Assembly: GCA_946567425.1 (NCBI GenBank)
Contig: CAMNXF010000024.1
Coordinates: 1-33,851 of the forward strand
Direction: 5' to 3'
Source: an uncultured Clostridia bacterium
Lineage (GTDB): Bacteria > Bacillota > Clostridia > Oscillospirales > Ruminococcaceae
DNA: 33,851 bases
A program made the position numbers and the translations under genes. Under the pieces are notes generated by a model. The model made no database searches. It was not told where the DNA came from and was given only the letters and a program-made list of their open reading frames with translations. Of the stretch, positions 33,732 to 33,851 are shown piece after piece (the stretch's first letter is position 1; each line of letters begins with the position of its first letter).

Positions 33732-33851
33732 TTAATCCAATTCTCGGATAGCTGTCAGCATTTCCTCAGCTGAAACTTTTCTTTGCAGATATAACTTTCT
33801 GATTTTGTCAATATCACTTGACACAATTTTTTCAAAAAACTCTTGTTTTTT
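33732..33851 (-). CDS. C-terminal fragment of an unidentified protein (truncated by window edge)
   Basis: An open frame enters from the right edge and ends at TAA (33732-33734), giving 39 residues that include QEFFEKIVSSDIDKIRKLY and SAEEMLTAIRELD. The charged, helical, amphipathic pattern looks like real protein and the other minus frames are quickly closed. The family is not recognised. It ends 81 bp upstream of the LysR start on the same strand. Confidence 0.55.
   Translation of the reverse strand, partial: KKQEFFEKIVSSDIDKIRKLYLQRKVSAEEMLTAIRELD

Overview
The window looks like a chromosomal segment of a low-to-mid GC Gram-positive anaerobe of class Clostridia, probably a gut Oscillospirales/Ruminococcus-like lineage. 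Grounds: strong AGGAGG-type ribosome binding sites, many consensus TTGACA-17-TATAAT promoters, a YerC/TrpR-like regulator, a TM1266-type Fe-hydrogenase-associated regulator, lipoproteins with Ser/Thr- or Asp/Glu-rich linkers, and redox genes typical of strict anaerobes. The placement is inferred from gene content only. No insertion sequence, CRISPR array or intact prophage is visible.

Layout. 1-680: five tRNA genes (Val-Asp-Phe-Gly-Cys, all minus) under one consensus promoter, followed by a second stable-RNA promoter that fires off the left edge, probably into an rRNA operon. 696-2602 (minus): yerC-like regulator, methyltransferase, hslO. 2724-5169: a TetR regulator divergent from a solitary glycogen branching enzyme gene. 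5200-5390 (minus): a candidate small RNA with C-rich loops. 5438-13476 (minus): a long run of close or overlapping genes. From upstream to downstream these are a phosphodiesterase/alkaline phosphatase-like gene, rpe, three Rnf-like membrane subunits (D, E, A), a membrane-anchored glycosidase-like protein, yajC, a TetR regulator, bioY and an AEC transporter. 13760-16869 (plus): guaB, then an ECF-type sigma factor with its membrane partner. 16913-18562 (minus): patatin-like lipase, ACP-like protein and PlsC-like protein. 19067-24221 (plus): a lipoprotein behind 11-bp-phased repeats, a TM1266-family regulator, rpsO with a structured leader, pnp, and a membrane-bound XRE regulator. 24278-27132 (minus): metY, then an ImmA/XRE/sigma-like module resembling the control region of an integrative element. 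27354-32725 (plus): a redox cluster (two iron-sulfur flavoproteins, a ferredoxin, a sugar acetyltransferase, a lipoprotein that fuses flavodoxin to aldo/keto reductase, an iron alcohol dehydrogenase). It is closed by a convergent LysR gene and the C-terminus of a truncated gene.

Most noteworthy. The Rnf-like D-E-A trio has no RnfB, C or G gene beside it. By eye it has also lost the covalent-flavin threonine motif in D and three of the four intramembrane Fe-S cysteine positions in E and A, so it may be a repurposed Rnf membrane module. Other leads are the ACP-like/PlsC-like pair that both lack their catalytic residues next to an intact patatin, the predicted extracytoplasmic flavodoxin-AKR fusion, the C-rich small RNA candidate, and rpe apparently starting at AUA.

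Housekeeping genes (guaB, rpsO, pnp, hslO, yajC, rpe, metY) are intact. All family calls rest on reading motifs by eye; no database search was possible.
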